From the NCBI RefSeq assembly GCF_003075525.1, contig NZ_QDDR01000006.1, positions 124,001 to 188,000 on the forward strand: a stretch of DNA of 64,000 nt, written 5' to 3'. Below the pieces are notes generated by a model. The model was not told where the DNA came from. It searched no databases and worked only from the letters and a program-made list of their open reading frames with translations. This DNA is from Pararhodobacter aggregans. Its GTDB lineage: Bacteria; Pseudomonadota; Alphaproteobacteria; Rhodobacterales; Rhodobacteraceae. Numbering within the stretch: position 1 is the first letter of the stretch; each line of letters starts with the position of its first letter. Both the position numbers and the translations under genes were made by a program. Positions 54,883 through 63,883 of this stretch are shown here, one piece after another.

Positions 54883-55988
54883 AGATCGTCACGCCTGCGG
54901 CCCGGGCCGAGGGGCAGCGGCTGTTCGGCGCCTTCCAGACCTGGGGCGCGGTGCCGGTCGAAGCGGCGGTGCTGCAACCGGCCGAGACGCTCTTGGACCT
55001 CTATGGCGAGGATATCCGCGCCCGCGCCTATGTCACGCAGGACCCGGTGCGGGGCGAGATGATGCTGCGCCCCGATTTCACCGTGCCGGTGGTGCAGGCG
55101 CATATGGCGGGCGGCGCCGAGCCTGCGCGCTATTGCTATCTGGGCGAGGTGTTCCGCAAGCAGGAGGACGGCGGCGCGCGCGCCTCGGAGTACCTGCAGG
55201 TCGGCTACGAGGTCTTCGACCGCGACCAGCCGCTGCGGGCTGATGCCGAGGTTTTCGCGTTGTTTTCCCGCATGTTGGCGGGGAAAGGTCTGCGTGCGGC
55301 GACCGGCGATATCGGCATCCTCATCGCCGCGGTGAAGGGTCTTCCGACCAGCGACACCCGCAAGGCGGCGCTGATGCGGCACCTCTGGCGGCCGCAACGC
55401 TTCCGGGCGCTGCTGGAGCGTTTCGCGGGTCGCGCGCCGCTGCCCAAGGGGCGGGCCGAGCTGCTGGCGCGGCTGGCGAAGGGCGATCCGGTGGCCAGCG
55501 AGGCGCCGCAGATCGGCCTCAGAAGCCGGGCCGAGATCGAGGTCCGGATGGCGAAACTGGCCGAGGATGCGGCAACGGCGCCCATTCCGGGCGATGTGGT
55601 CGACGCGCTGGAAGCCTTGATCCAGCTCTCAGAAAAGTCCCGCAAGGCCTTGGAGGATATGCGGAAACTGGCGTCGGTCCTGCCCTGGATCGACCCGTCG
55701 CTGGACCTGTTCGAGGAACGGCTCTCGGTCCTGGCCGCGCATGGCGTGGATGTCGCCTCGCTCGATTTCGAGGCCTCCTACGGCCGCACGACGCTGGAAT
55801 ATTACGACGGTTTCGTCTTCGGCTTCTACGCCGAGGCGCGGCCGGACCTGCCGCCCGTCGCCACCGGCGGGCGCTATGACGCGCTGACCGCGGTGCTGGG
55901 CGCCGATCAGAACGGGGGCCGCTCGATCCCGGCGGTGGGCGGCGTGATCCGTCCGGCGCTGGTCGTGGAACTGGAGGGCCGGGCGTGA
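54879..55988 (+). CDS. hisZ: ATP phosphoribosyltransferase regulatory subunit
   Basis: A 369-residue HisRS-like protein without aminoacylation ability that pairs with short HisG. Core motifs: [50 protein letters not shown], and [15 protein letters not shown]. It lacks the anticodon-binding domain. Starts inside the hisS stop and overlaps hisG by four bases (GTGA), fitting obligate assembly of the HisZ-HisG complex. Confidence 0.94.
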   Translation: MKIVTPAARAEGQRLFGAFQTWGAVPVEAAVLQPAETLLDLYGEDIRARAYVTQDPVRGEMMLRPDFTVPVVQAHMAGGAEPARYCYLGEVFRKQEDGGARASEYLQVGYEVFDRDQPLRADAEVFALFSRMLAGKGLRAATGDIGILIAAVKGLPTSDTRKAALMRHLWRPQRFRALLERFAGRAPLPKGRAELLARLAKGDPVASEAPQIGLRSRAEIEVRMAKLAEDAATAPIPGDVVDALEALIQLSEKSRKALEDMRKLASVLPWIDPSLDLFEERLSVLAAHGVDVASLDFEASYGRTTLEYYDGFVFGFYAEARPDLPPVATGGRYDALTAVLGADQNGGRSIPAVGGVIRPALVVELEGRA

Positions 55989-56674
55989 GCGTGAAGATCG
56001 GCGTGCCGTCCAAGGGGCGGCTGATGGAAAAGACCTTCGACTGGTTCGCCGCGCGCGGCATCGCCATGAAGCGGACCGGGGCCGAGCGGGAATATTCCGG
56101 CGCGGTGGAGGGGATCGAGGGCGTGGATCTGGTGCTGCTCAGCGCCTCGGAGATCCCGCGCGAACTGGCCGCGGGGCGCATCCATCTGGGCGTGACCGGG
56201 ACTGACCTCGTTCGTGAAAAATTGGGCAATGGCAACGACTTGGTGGACGAACTTGCGCCGATGGGTTTTGGCCATGCCGATCTGATCGTCGCCGTCCCCG
56301 ACTGCTGGGTCGATGTCGAGACGCTGGACGATCTGGACGCGGCGGCGGCGGCGTTCCGGGCGGACCACGGCTTCCGGCTGCGGATCGCGACCAAGTATCA
56401 CCGGCTGGTGCGCGATTACCTGCGCGCCCATGGCGTGGCCGATTACCAGCTGGTCGACAGCCAGGGCGCGACCGAGGGCACGATCCGCAACGGCACCGCC
56501 GAGGCGGTGGCGGATATCACCTCGACCGGGGAAACCCTGCGCGCCAACCATTTGAAAATCCTGGATGGCGAGCCGGTGCTGCGCTCGCAGGCGACGCTTT
56601 TCGCCTCGCGCGTGGCGCCCTGCGATGCGGCCGAGGCCGCGGCGCTGGCCGCGTTGAAGGCGCGGCTGGCATGA
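55985..56674 (+). CDS. hisG: ATP phosphoribosyltransferase, short form
   Basis: A 229-residue catalytic subunit of the first step of histidine synthesis, ATP plus PRPP. It begins [20 protein letters not shown] at a GTG start. PRPP-binding loop: GATEGTIRNGTAEAVADITS. It lacks the C-terminal feedback domain of long HisG, so it needs HisZ. Overlaps hisZ and the next HAD gene by four bases each. Confidence 0.96.
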   Translation: MSVKIGVPSKGRLMEKTFDWFAARGIAMKRTGAEREYSGAVEGIEGVDLVLLSASEIPRELAAGRIHLGVTGTDLVREKLGNGNDLVDELAPMGFGHADLIVAVPDCWVDVETLDDLDAAAAAFRADHGFRLRIATKYHRLVRDYLRAHGVADYQLVDSQGATEGTIRNGTAEAVADITSTGETLRANHLKILDGEPVLRSQATLFASRVAPCDAAEAAALAALKARLA

Positions 56675-57333
56675 GCGGCGCGATCGAGGGGATCGAGGGC
56701 GTCCGGGCCATTGTTTGGGATTTCGACGGCGTGCTGAACCGCGCCGGACGGCCGGACAAGGCGGGGATCTTCCCATGGCAGGCCAAGGTGGCCGAGGAAT
56801 TGGGCATCGACGCCGCCGCGATGGCGCAGGCGGTCTTCGGCCGCGACAAGGCGGCCCTGTTCACCGGCAAGGACGACGTGCTGGACCGGATCGCCCACTG
56901 GGCCGAGGGGGCGGGCGTCGATCTCGACCCCGGCGACGTGCTGGAGATCTGGTTCGAGGCCGACCACGACCCCGATCCCGAGTTGGACCGCGTGCTGGAC
57001 CTGCTGGCCGAGGCGGGGGTCGTCCAGGTGATCCTGACCAACAACGAAGCCCGACGCGCCCGCTGGATCGCCCAGGATGCGGGCTGGGCCGAGCGGGTCG
57101 ATGCGCTCTTCGCCTCGGGCGAGACCGGGGTGATGAAACCCGCGGCCGAGGCCTTTGCCGCGGTCGAGACGGCGCTCGACATGGCGCCGCATGAGATTCT
57201 GCTGATCGACGACACCCCCCGCAATGTCGAGGCGGCCGAGAAACGCGGCTGGCTGGGCTGGGATTATCAGGCGGGCGGGGCGATGGCGCTGGTTCAGGCG
57301 CTGATGCCGTTGTTGCTGAAAGCGGAGCGATAG
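56671..57333 (+). CDS. HAD-superfamily hydrolase in the his operon
   Basis: A 220-residue HAD protein. Motif I: AIVWDFDGVLNR (nucleophile Asp and second Asp kept), motif II: QVILTNNEARRARWIAQDAG, then GVMKPAAEAF (motif III Lys) and LLIDDTPRNVEAAEKRGWLG (motif IV). A small helical cap follows motif I, so subfamily I. It is translationally coupled to hisG, suggesting a link to histidine or nucleotide metabolism, but it does not resemble histidinol-phosphatase closely enough to be called one. Confidence 0.87.
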   Translation: MSGAIEGIEGVRAIVWDFDGVLNRAGRPDKAGIFPWQAKVAEELGIDAAAMAQAVFGRDKAALFTGKDDVLDRIAHWAEGAGVDLDPGDVLEIWFEADHDPDPELDRVLDLLAEAGVVQVILTNNEARRARWIAQDAGWAERVDALFASGETGVMKPAAEAFAAVETALDMAPHEILLIDDTPRNVEAAEKRGWLGWDYQAGGAMALVQALMPLLLKAER

Positions 57334-57474
57334 GGCGGCGGGACGGATTTTCCAGTCCTTCCGCTCTTGACCGGCGGGAAGTCGCTCCCTTAGCATGCGC
57401 CGCTGCCGTTAACCTTGCTTGCAATCCATTTCCAGAGAAGGGCGCGCCTGTCGCCCTATCCAGGGGGTATTCCG

Positions 57475-58608
57475 ATGAACCATTCCAGACTGGCGATGCT
57501 TGGCCTCGCTTTGACCCTTGCCGCGGGACCAGCGCTGGCGCAGCGGGTCGTTGAATTCGACGTCACGCCGCGCACCTTCTCGCACAGTGATTTTTCGACC
57601 GTCGAGGGGCGGCGCGCGGTGCAGCCCTTGCCCTTCGCAACCTATGACAGCAGCAGTCCGAACCGGATGCGCAGCGATACCGGCGCGCCGAGTGTCAGCC
57701 CCGGCCGGCCGCCGGAGGCGGGCTCCGCCCAGCGGGCGCAGGCGCTTTATCCCGACCAATGGGCCCTGCTGGCCGCGCCTCCGACGCGTGAGGGCGCCCG
57801 TCCTTCCGCCGGCGATCCGGCCGCGCCCGAGGGCGGGGTCGATTTCCTGGCCGGTTCCTCGGCCGGCTCCAGCCGCAGCAATTTCGCCGGCACCACCGGC
57901 GTCTTCACCCAATATTGCGAGAATTGCGACGCGGCGAATGTGAACTATCCGCAGATTGCGATCGGGGCGCTCTTTTTCGACATCGCCAGCGGCGGCAGCG
58001 CCAGCTGCTCGGCCTCGGTCATCGGCAGCAACACCATCGTGACGGCGGCGCATTGCTGCTACGACCACGATGCCGAGGCGAACAACACCAACTTCACCTT
58101 CGTGCCGGCCTATCGCGACGGGGCGGCGCCGGTCGGCTCGTTCGCGGGCATCCGGGCGCGGGTGCTGGGCGCCTATCGCAACAATCCCGGCCGGGCGAAC
58201 GACCTGTGCGTGATCCGTCTGGCCCCCGACGCCGGGGGCAATCAGGTCAGCTTCTACACCGGCTGGCTGGGGACCGCGGAGAACTTCGACTATTACCAGA
58301 ACATGCATGCCGTGGGCTATCCGGGCAATCTGGGCGGTGGTCAGTTCCAGCAGGTCTGCACCGCCACCGGCAGCCGTCCGCCGCAGGGCTGCGAGCGCAA
58401 CAACGTGCTGAACATGGGCTGCTCGATGACCTATGGCTCCAGCGGCGGGCCGTGGATCCTCTATTATCGCAACGGCAGCTACGTCAATTCGGTGGTGAGC
58501 GGCTATGACAACGTCAGCTGCACCGGCGATTTCGGCACCGTGTTCAACGGTCCGCGGTTCGCTTCGAACAACCTGGGCACGCTCTGCGATTCCCCCGGCT
58601 GGTGCTGA
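57475..58608 (+). CDS. Secreted trypsin-like serine protease
   Basis: A 377-residue exported protein. A signal peptide (ending PALAQ, about residue 23) is followed by a 120-residue variable arm, then a peptidase S1 domain with the full triad: H193 (VTAAHCC), D243 (RANDLCVIRL) and S323 (YGSSGGPW). Several Cys pairs should form disulfides. Activation may require removal of the N-terminal arm. No membrane anchor. It lies alone between the his operon and the DUF1489 gene. Confidence 0.9.
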   Translation: MNHSRLAMLGLALTLAAGPALAQRVVEFDVTPRTFSHSDFSTVEGRRAVQPLPFATYDSSSPNRMRSDTGAPSVSPGRPPEAGSAQRAQALYPDQWALLAAPPTREGARPSAGDPAAPEGGVDFLAGSSAGSSRSNFAGTTGVFTQYCENCDAANVNYPQIAIGALFFDIASGGSASCSASVIGSNTIVTAAHCCYDHDAEANNTNFTFVPAYRDGAAPVGSFAGIRARVLGAYRNNPGRANDLCVIRLAPDAGGNQVSFYTGWLGTAENFDYYQNMHAVGYPGNLGGGQFQQVCTATGSRPPQGCERNNVLNMGCSMTYGSSGGPWILYYRNGSYVNSVVSGYDNVSCTGDFGTVFNGPRFASNNLGTLCDSPGWC

Positions 58609-58644
58609 GGGCCCTCTGACACCTGGCTGGTGCTGCCCCCGGGG

Positions 58645-59070
58645 TCAGCGCCAGCCGAATTCCGCCAGGGCCTCGGCCAGTTCCGGCGGCAGCACCTCCT
58701 CGCCGGGGCGCGCTTCGGGCAGGTCGCGCGGCGCGTCCTCGGGCTTGAGATAGCGCCAGCCCTGAAAGGGGCGGCGCGGCGCCGGTTCGGTGCGGATCAG
58801 CGCCGGATCGAAGACCAGCGCACAGCGGTTGATGCCGTCCGTGCCCTCGACCGGATCGAGGCGCAGGATGCGTTGGCGCACCAGCACATTCCCCTTGATG
58901 ATCCAGTAGATCGAGCCGCCGTCCAGCACCTCGTCGGCGCGTTTGGGCCACATGCGGGTGACATGGCGGGGCAGGCCGCCGGGCAGTTCGGCGGCGCGTT
59001 CTTGCTGCCAGAGGGCGAGATCCTCGACCGACTCGCAGCCGACACAGAGCTTGAGGATGTGCAGGGCCAT
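58645..59070 (-). CDS. DUF1489 family protein
   Basis: A 141-residue protein, MALHILKLCVGCESVEDLAL, then HVTRMWPKRADEVLDGGSIY and WIIKGNVLVRQRILRLDPV, typical of DUF1489, which is nearly confined to alphaproteobacteria and has no known function. Convergent with the protease gene, divergent from nrdJ. Confidence 0.9.
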   Translation of the reverse strand: MALHILKLCVGCESVEDLALWQQERAAELPGGLPRHVTRMWPKRADEVLDGGSIYWIIKGNVLVRQRILRLDPVEGTDGINRCALVFDPALIRTEPAPRRPFQGWRYLKPEDAPRDLPEARPGEEVLPPELAEALAEFGWR

Positions 59071-59118
59071 GGCCCCTTATCCTCCCGCCTGCCGCCCGCC
59101 GCAAGGCCCCGCCCGGCG

Positions 59119-59147
59119 TTGACGCTGGCTACGTCCCGGACTATGTT
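59119..59147 (+). promoter_or_regulatory. Candidate promoter of nrdJ
   Basis: TTGACG, 17 bases, then TATGTT, in the gap between the divergent DUF1489 and nrdJ genes, 79 bp before the nrdJ start. The -35 is near consensus. No NrdR box or cobalamin riboswitch was recognised. Confidence 0.55.
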
Positions 59148-59226
59148 TGCCGGGGGCGCGGTCATGCTTTGTTCATGCTGCGCCCCTCCGCTTTCCAATA
59201 CTTCCCGAGCCCGACAGGACCCTCTC

Positions 59227-61494
59227 ATGAGCCGTTTTTCCGCCCCCATCGCCGAGCAGATCTGGGACATGAAATACCGGCTGAAAGACGGATCCGGCCG
59301 GCCGCTCGATGCCTCGCTCGAGGATTCGTGGCGCCGGGTGGCGCGGGATCTGGCCTCGGTCGAGGCCACGCCCGAGGTCTGGGAAGAGCGATTCTATACC
59401 GCGCTCGAGGATTTCCGCTTCCTGCCCGCGGGGCGGATCCTGGCCGGCGCCGGGACCGGGCGGCAGGTCACGCTGTTCAACTGCTTCGTCATGGGCACCA
59501 TCCCCGACAGCATGGGCGGCATCTTCGAGATGCTGAAAGAGGCTGCGCTGACCATGCAGCAGGGCGGCGGGATCGGCTATGATTTCAGCACCATCCGGCC
59601 CAAGGGTGCGGTGGTGCACGGGGTTGCGGCCGATGCCTCGGGGCCGCTGAGCTTCATGGATGTCTGGGACGCGATGTGCCGCACGATCATGTCGGCGGGC
59701 TCGCGCCGGGGGGCGATGATGGCGACCATGCGCTGCGACCACCCGGATATCGAGGAATTCATCGCCGCCAAGCAGGATTCGGCCCGGCTGCGGATGTTCA
59801 ACCTGTCGGTGCTGGTGACGGACCCGTTCATGGAGGCGGTGAAGGCGGGCGGCAGCTGGGATCTGGTGTTCGGCGGCCGGGTCTATCGCACGCTGGAGGC
59901 CCGCGATCTGTGGAACCGGATCATGAAGGCGACCTACGATTACGCCGAGCCGGGCGTGATCTTCATCGACCGGATCAACACCGCCAACAATCTGCGCTAT
60001 GCCGAGACCATCGCCGCGACGAACCCCTGCGGCGAGCAGCCGCTGCCGCCCTATGGCGCGTGCCTCCTGGGCTCGATCAATCTGGCGCGGCTGGTGAAGG
60101 CACCTTTCGAGGCCGGCTCGGGGATCGAGGCGGCGGAGCTGGACGAGCTGGTCCGCACCGCCGTCCGGATGATGGACAACGTGGTCGATGCCTCGAAATT
60201 CCCGCTGCCGCAGCAGGCGGCCGAGGCCGTGGCGAAGCGCCGCATCGGGCTGGGCGTCACCGGGCTGGCCGATGCGCTGCTGATGATGGGCCTGCGCTAT
60301 GGCTCGGACGAGGCGGTGGCCCAGACCGAGGCCTGGATGCGGGCGATTGCCCGCGCCGCCTATCTGGCTTCGGTCGATCTGGCGCGCGAGAAGGGGGCGT
60401 TCCCCCTGTTTGACGCCGAGAAATATCTCGCCAGCGGCACCATGCAGGCGATGGATGCCGATGTGCGCGAGGCGGTGCGCGAACATGGCATCCGCAACGC
60501 GCTGCTGACCTCCATCGCGCCGACCGGCACGATCAGCCTTTACGCCGGCAACGTCAGTTCGGGGATCGAGCCGGTCTTCGCCTATGCCTATCGCCGCAAG
60601 GTGCTGCAACCCGACGGCTCGCGCACTGAGGAAGAGGTCGTGGATTACGCCGTCAGCCTCTGGCGACAGAAATTCGGCGAGACGCCCTTGCCCGACCATT
60701 TCGTCAGCGCCCAGACCCTGGCGCCGATGGACCATGTGAAGATGCAGGCGGCGGCGCAGAAATGGATCGACAGCTCCATTTCCAAGACCATCAACTGCCC
60801 AGAGGATATCGGCTTCGAGGCGTTCAAGGACGTCTATCTGGCGGCCTGGGACCTGGGCTGCAAGGGCTGCACCACCTACCGGCCGAATGCGGTGACGGGC
60901 TCGGTGCTCACGGTCAGCGAAAAGGCCGAGGCCGTGCCGCAGGCCGAGACGGGGGCCGAGGTGATCTACCTGTCCGAGCCCCTCGACCGGCCCGAGGCGC
61001 TGGAAGGCCAGACCTACAAGCTGAAATGGCCGGTCAGCGAACACGCGATCTACATCACCGTCAACGATATCGTCGTCGGCGGGCGGCGCAGGCCCTTCGA
61101 GGTGTTCATCAATTCCAAGAACATGGAGCATTACGCCTGGACCGTGGCCCTGACGCGGATGATCTCGGCGGTGTTCCGGCGCGGCGGCGACGTGTCCTTC
61201 GTGGTCGAGGAACTGAAAGCGGTCTTCGACCCGCGCGGCGGCGCCTGGATGGGCGGGCGCTACGTGCCCTCGATCCTGGCGGCGATCGGCGACGTGATCG
61301 AGGAACATCTGGTCGCCATCGGCTTCATCGAGGGCGCGGGGCTGGGGCTGAAATCCGATCCCAAGGCCGGGGCGGCGGTCGCCGTCGCCGGAGGGGCGAA
61401 GCCCAAGGCCTGCCCCAGCTGTGGCGCTTATGAGCTGGTGATGATCGAAGGCTGCATGACCTGCCGCGCCTGCGGGCATTCGAAATGCGGGTGA
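59227..61494 (+). CDS. nrdJ: Adenosylcobalamin-dependent ribonucleotide reductase (class II)
   Basis: A 755-residue enzyme reducing ribonucleotides to deoxyribonucleotides with a B12-derived radical, oxygen-independent. The active-site loop NPCGEQPLPPYGACLLGSIN, the GGGIGYDFSTIRPKG stretch and the SIAPTGTISLYAGNVSSGIE finger loop are clear. The C-terminal Cys cluster (CPSCGAYELVM, GCMTCRACGHSKCG) supplies redox thiols and a possible zinc ribbon. The ATG at 59227 gives MSRFSAPIAEQIWDMKYRLK. One-gene unit with its own terminator. Confidence 0.95.
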   Translation: MSRFSAPIAEQIWDMKYRLKDGSGRPLDASLEDSWRRVARDLASVEATPEVWEERFYTALEDFRFLPAGRILAGAGTGRQVTLFNCFVMGTIPDSMGGIFEMLKEAALTMQQGGGIGYDFSTIRPKGAVVHGVAADASGPLSFMDVWDAMCRTIMSAGSRRGAMMATMRCDHPDIEEFIAAKQDSARLRMFNLSVLVTDPFMEAVKAGGSWDLVFGGRVYRTLEARDLWNRIMKATYDYAEPGVIFIDRINTANNLRYAETIAATNPCGEQPLPPYGACLLGSINLARLVKAPFEAGSGIEAAELDELVRTAVRMMDNVVDASKFPLPQQAAEAVAKRRIGLGVTGLADALLMMGLRYGSDEAVAQTEAWMRAIARAAYLASVDLAREKGAFPLFDAEKYLASGTMQAMDADVREAVREHGIRNALLTSIAPTGTISLYAGNVSSGIEPVFAYAYRRKVLQPDGSRTEEEVVDYAVSLWRQKFGETPLPDHFVSAQTLAPMDHVKMQAAAQKWIDSSISKTINCPEDIGFEAFKDVYLAAWDLGCKGCTTYRPNAVTGSVLTVSEKAEAVPQAETGAEVIYLSEPLDRPEALEGQTYKLKWPVSEHAIYITVNDIVVGGRRRPFEVFINSKNMEHYAWTVALTRMISAVFRRGGDVSFVVEELKAVFDPRGGAWMGGRYVPSILAAIGDVIEEHLVAIGFIEGAGLGLKSDPKAGAAVAVAGGAKPKACPSCGAYELVMIEGCMTCRACGHSKCG

Positions 61495-61557
61495 GGGCGG
61501 GTCTTTCGGCGTTGCGCTGAAAGACGTCCTGACAGGCCGGAACGTTCATCGACACAC

Positions 61558-61584
61558 CGCCGGGGCCGAGGCTCCGGCGTTTTT
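61558..61584 (+). terminator. Intrinsic terminator of nrdJ
   Basis: Stem CGCCGGGGC / GCTCCGGCG (one G-U pair on RNA) with a CGAG loop, followed by TTTTT, 63 bases after the nrdJ stop. Confidence 0.88.
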
Positions 61585-61615
61585 GCATGGCGGGCTCGGG
61601 CGCCGGCATTCCGCG

Positions 61616-62002
61616 TCACTTCCCGGCGTCGGCCCCAGTGTCGGCCCCGGTGTCGGCCCCGGCGTCGGCGAAGTCCTCGACGGCGGCCCAGTCGTAAAGG
61701 TCCGAGAGGATCCCGCGCAGGCCTTCGCCGCGGGGGGTGAGGGCGTAGGTGACCTCGCGCGGGTAGACATTGGTTTCCTCGCGCCGCACCAGGTCGCGGC
61801 GGGTCATGCCCGCCAGCCGCTCGGTCAGCACCTTGGGCGAGATCCGCGGCAGCCGCGCCTGCAGTTCCGAATAGCGCTTCGGCCCGCCCGAGAGGTGCCA
61901 GAGCAGGAGGGCGTTCCAGCGGTGGCCCAGAAAGCCCAGCCAATCCTCGGCCAGGCATTCGTCGGGGCGGCAGATGGTCGTTTCTGGCATCGGGCTTCCC
62001 AT
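61616..62002 (-). CDS. HxlR-family transcriptional regulator with a repeat tail
   Basis: A 128-residue winged-helix protein: CLAEDWLGFLGHRWNALLLW, then LSGGPKRYSELQARLPRISP and the wing REETNVYPREVTYALTPRGE, all typical HxlR. The C-terminal residues (about 113-128) are a tandem GADT/GADA repeat encoded by 12-bp repeats, unlike other HxlR proteins. Divergent from the saccharopine-reductase-like gene 75 bp away, its likely target. Confidence 0.85.
   Translation of the reverse strand: MGSPMPETTICRPDECLAEDWLGFLGHRWNALLLWHLSGGPKRYSELQARLPRISPKVLTERLAGMTRRDLVRREETNVYPREVTYALTPRGEGLRGILSDLYDWAAVEDFADAGADTGADTGADAGK
61626..61670. repeat. 12-bp tandem repeat inside the HxlR gene
   Basis: Units of GTGTCGGCCCCG-type, about three and a half copies with single changes (CGTCGGCCCCAG, TGTCGGCCCCGG twice, CGTCGGCG). 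They encode the GADT/GADA tail at the HxlR C-terminus. Twelve is a multiple of three, so copy change keeps the frame. Confidence 0.7.
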
Positions 62003-62076
62003 TTGGTTAGTCCTGAGTCGCTGTGATTTCAGCGCGCGGGGACCTGTTGCGGGTCCGGTAGCGCAAGGGATGCGGC

Positions 62077-63078
62077 ATGAACAGGATACTCATCATCGGC
62101 GGCTATGGCCATGTCGGCCAGAAGATCGCCCGGCGTCTGATCGCCGCGGGGAAGTCGGTGACGATTGCCGGACGGGATGCGGGCAAGGCCGCTGCGGCGG
62201 CGGGGCGGCTTGGCTGCCAGGGGGGGACGCTCGATCTGTCGCGGCCCGACAGCTGGGAGGGGCCGCTGGCCGGGGCCGAGGTGGTGATCTGCTGCCTCGA
62301 CACCGAGAGCGCCGATTTCGCGGGCGCGGTGCTGTCGCGCGGGCTCGCCTATCTCGACATTTCCGCCACCGATCGGGTGCTGCGGCGGATCGAGGCGCTG
62401 GATGGTCTGGCACGGGACAAGGACGCGCTGGCGGTGCTGTCGGTCGGGCTGGCGCCGGGGCTCACCAACCTGCTGGTCCGCGAGGCGCGCGAGCGCTGCC
62501 CCGAGGCGACGCGATTCCGCATCGGCGTGCTGCTGGGGCTGGGCGACAGCCATGGTCCGGCGGCGATCGACTGGACGCTGGCCAGCCTGGCGCCGCTGGG
62601 GCGCGGGGATATCCAGCCGCTGCGCTTCGGGCGGGACCGGCGGGCGCAGCCGACGATCCCCTTCGATTTCGCCGATCAGCACAGCCTGATGCGCCGGGGA
62701 TATCGCCGGGTGGAAACGCGGCTGGCGCTGGCCTCGCCGCTGATTTTTCCCTGGTCGCTGCGGCTGTTGGCCTGGATCGCGGGGCGCAAGGGGCTGCGCA
62801 AGGCGCTGGCGGCGAGCATGCCCTTCCTGCGGATCGGCAGCGACCGGACGGCGCTGGTGGTGGAGGCGTTTGCGGCAGACGGTTCGGCCCCCGCCCTGCG
62901 CCTGACGCTGGAGGGTCGGCAGGAGGCCGAGGTGACGGCGCTGGTCGCGGCCGAGGTGGCGCTCAGGCTGCCGGAACTGTCTGCGCGCGGCGTCCGGCAT
63001 CTGGACGAGCTGCTGCGCTATGACGACCTGCGCCAAGTGCTGGCCGGGCAGGGGATCGCGCGGGAGGCGCGCGGCTGA
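62077..63078 (+). CDS. Saccharopine-dehydrogenase-like NAD(P)-binding protein
   Basis: A 333-residue oxidoreductase-like protein. The Rossmann motif is ILIIGGYGHVGQKIARRLIA at the N-terminus, with AGRDAGKAAAAAGRLG as the phosphate contact region (Arg suggests NADP). VLSVGLAPGLTNLLVREA is a saccharopine-reductase-type motif. A possible C-terminal hydrophobic helix near 230-245. Substrate unknown. Divergent from the HxlR regulator. Confidence 0.8.
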   Translation: MNRILIIGGYGHVGQKIARRLIAAGKSVTIAGRDAGKAAAAAGRLGCQGGTLDLSRPDSWEGPLAGAEVVICCLDTESADFAGAVLSRGLAYLDISATDRVLRRIEALDGLARDKDALAVLSVGLAPGLTNLLVREARERCPEATRFRIGVLLGLGDSHGPAAIDWTLASLAPLGRGDIQPLRFGRDRRAQPTIPFDFADQHSLMRRGYRRVETRLALASPLIFPWSLRLLAWIAGRKGLRKALAASMPFLRIGSDRTALVVEAFAADGSAPALRLTLEGRQEAEVTALVAAEVALRLPELSARGVRHLDELLRYDDLRQVLAGQGIAREARG

Positions 63079-63105
63079 GGTCTGGCGGGGCCCCCCCAGG
63101 CCTCG

Positions 63106-63807
63106 TCACCCCGGGGCGGTCCGGTCTTCGTCGGCCAGCTGCGCCAGATATTGGCGCAGCAAGGTCACGCGCCTGGGCCGGAAGCTCTGGTCCGTGGGGG
63201 TGGCGCTCTGGATCCGGTCAGCCCTGAACATGCGGAAATCCGCACGCAGGCAGCACCAGGCGAGGACCGTCATGGTCCTGTCGCTGTGCACGATGGCCAG
63301 CGGCAGGATCCGGCGGTTGCTGAGCGCGCCGGTCAGGGCATGGTAGCGGATCTCAAGCGCCTCCTCCTTCCAGGAGGCCTGGCGGATCACGTCCAGCGGG
63401 CCGAGCGCGCCATAGCGCATTTCGGGCCGGTAGACTTGCGAGATGGCGTGGACCAGATGCCGCTCGCCGCTGTCGGGCAAGGAGGCCGCGACCTTGGCCA
63501 GCACGGATGCCGCCGCCGCTGCCAGCATCGGCTCGCCCATGTGCCGCACTTCGGCCATGCCGAGGGCGATGGCCTCGATCTCGTCGCGCGAAAAGCTCTG
63601 CGGGGGCAGGGCGAAATCCTCGGTCAGCCGGTAGCCATAGCCGCGCTCGCCCTCGATCCGCGCCCCCGCCGCCCTGAGGCTGTCGATGTCACGATAGAGC
63701 GAACGCAGCGAGACTCCGGTTTCCTCGGCCAGACGCCGGGCGGTGATCGGGGGCGCCATGCTGCGCATCGCCTGCAGGAGCCGCAAAAGCCTGTCTGTCC
63801 GTGCCAT
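63106..63807 (-). CDS. YafY-type WYL-domain transcriptional regulator
   Basis: A 233-residue regulator. An HTH_11 domain is N-terminal (LLRLLQAMRSMAPPITARRL, then TGVSLRSLYRDIDSL), a middle helical region follows, and a WYL domain (about 138-215) has IRYHALTGALSNRRILPLAI and VLAWCCLRADFRMFRADRI. The usual W-Y-L residues are partly changed. Divergent from the DUF1761 gene, which with the palindrome between them is the probable target. Confidence 0.9.
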   Translation of the reverse strand: MARTDRLLRLLQAMRSMAPPITARRLAEETGVSLRSLYRDIDSLRAAGARIEGERGYGYRLTEDFALPPQSFSRDEIEAIALGMAEVRHMGEPMLAAAAASVLAKVAASLPDSGERHLVHAISQVYRPEMRYGALGPLDVIRQASWKEEALEIRYHALTGALSNRRILPLAIVHSDRTMTVLAWCCLRADFRMFRADRIQSATPTDQSFRPRRVTLLRQYLAQLADEDRTAPG

Positions 63808-63822
63808 CGTCCAACTGCCGCA

Positions 63823-63833
63823 AACTGTCAGTT
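63823..63833. promoter_or_regulatory. Palindrome AACTG-T-CAGTT, probable WYL-regulator site
   Basis: AACTGTCAGTT, perfect 5-bp arms around one base, between the divergent WYL regulator and DUF1761 gene. A half copy (CAACTG) lies 9 bases to the left. CTGTCAG-type sites are common for YafY-group regulators. Confidence 0.6.
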
Positions 63834-63883
63834 ACCCCCGTCTAAAGCAGGATCCGTCGCACAGCACCGAAAAAGGAACGACC

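Noticed and set aside
59071-59226. Cobalamin riboswitch before the B12-dependent reductase
   Set aside because: No B12-box-like conserved core was found and the gap is only 156 bp, shared with a promoter and a divergent gene.
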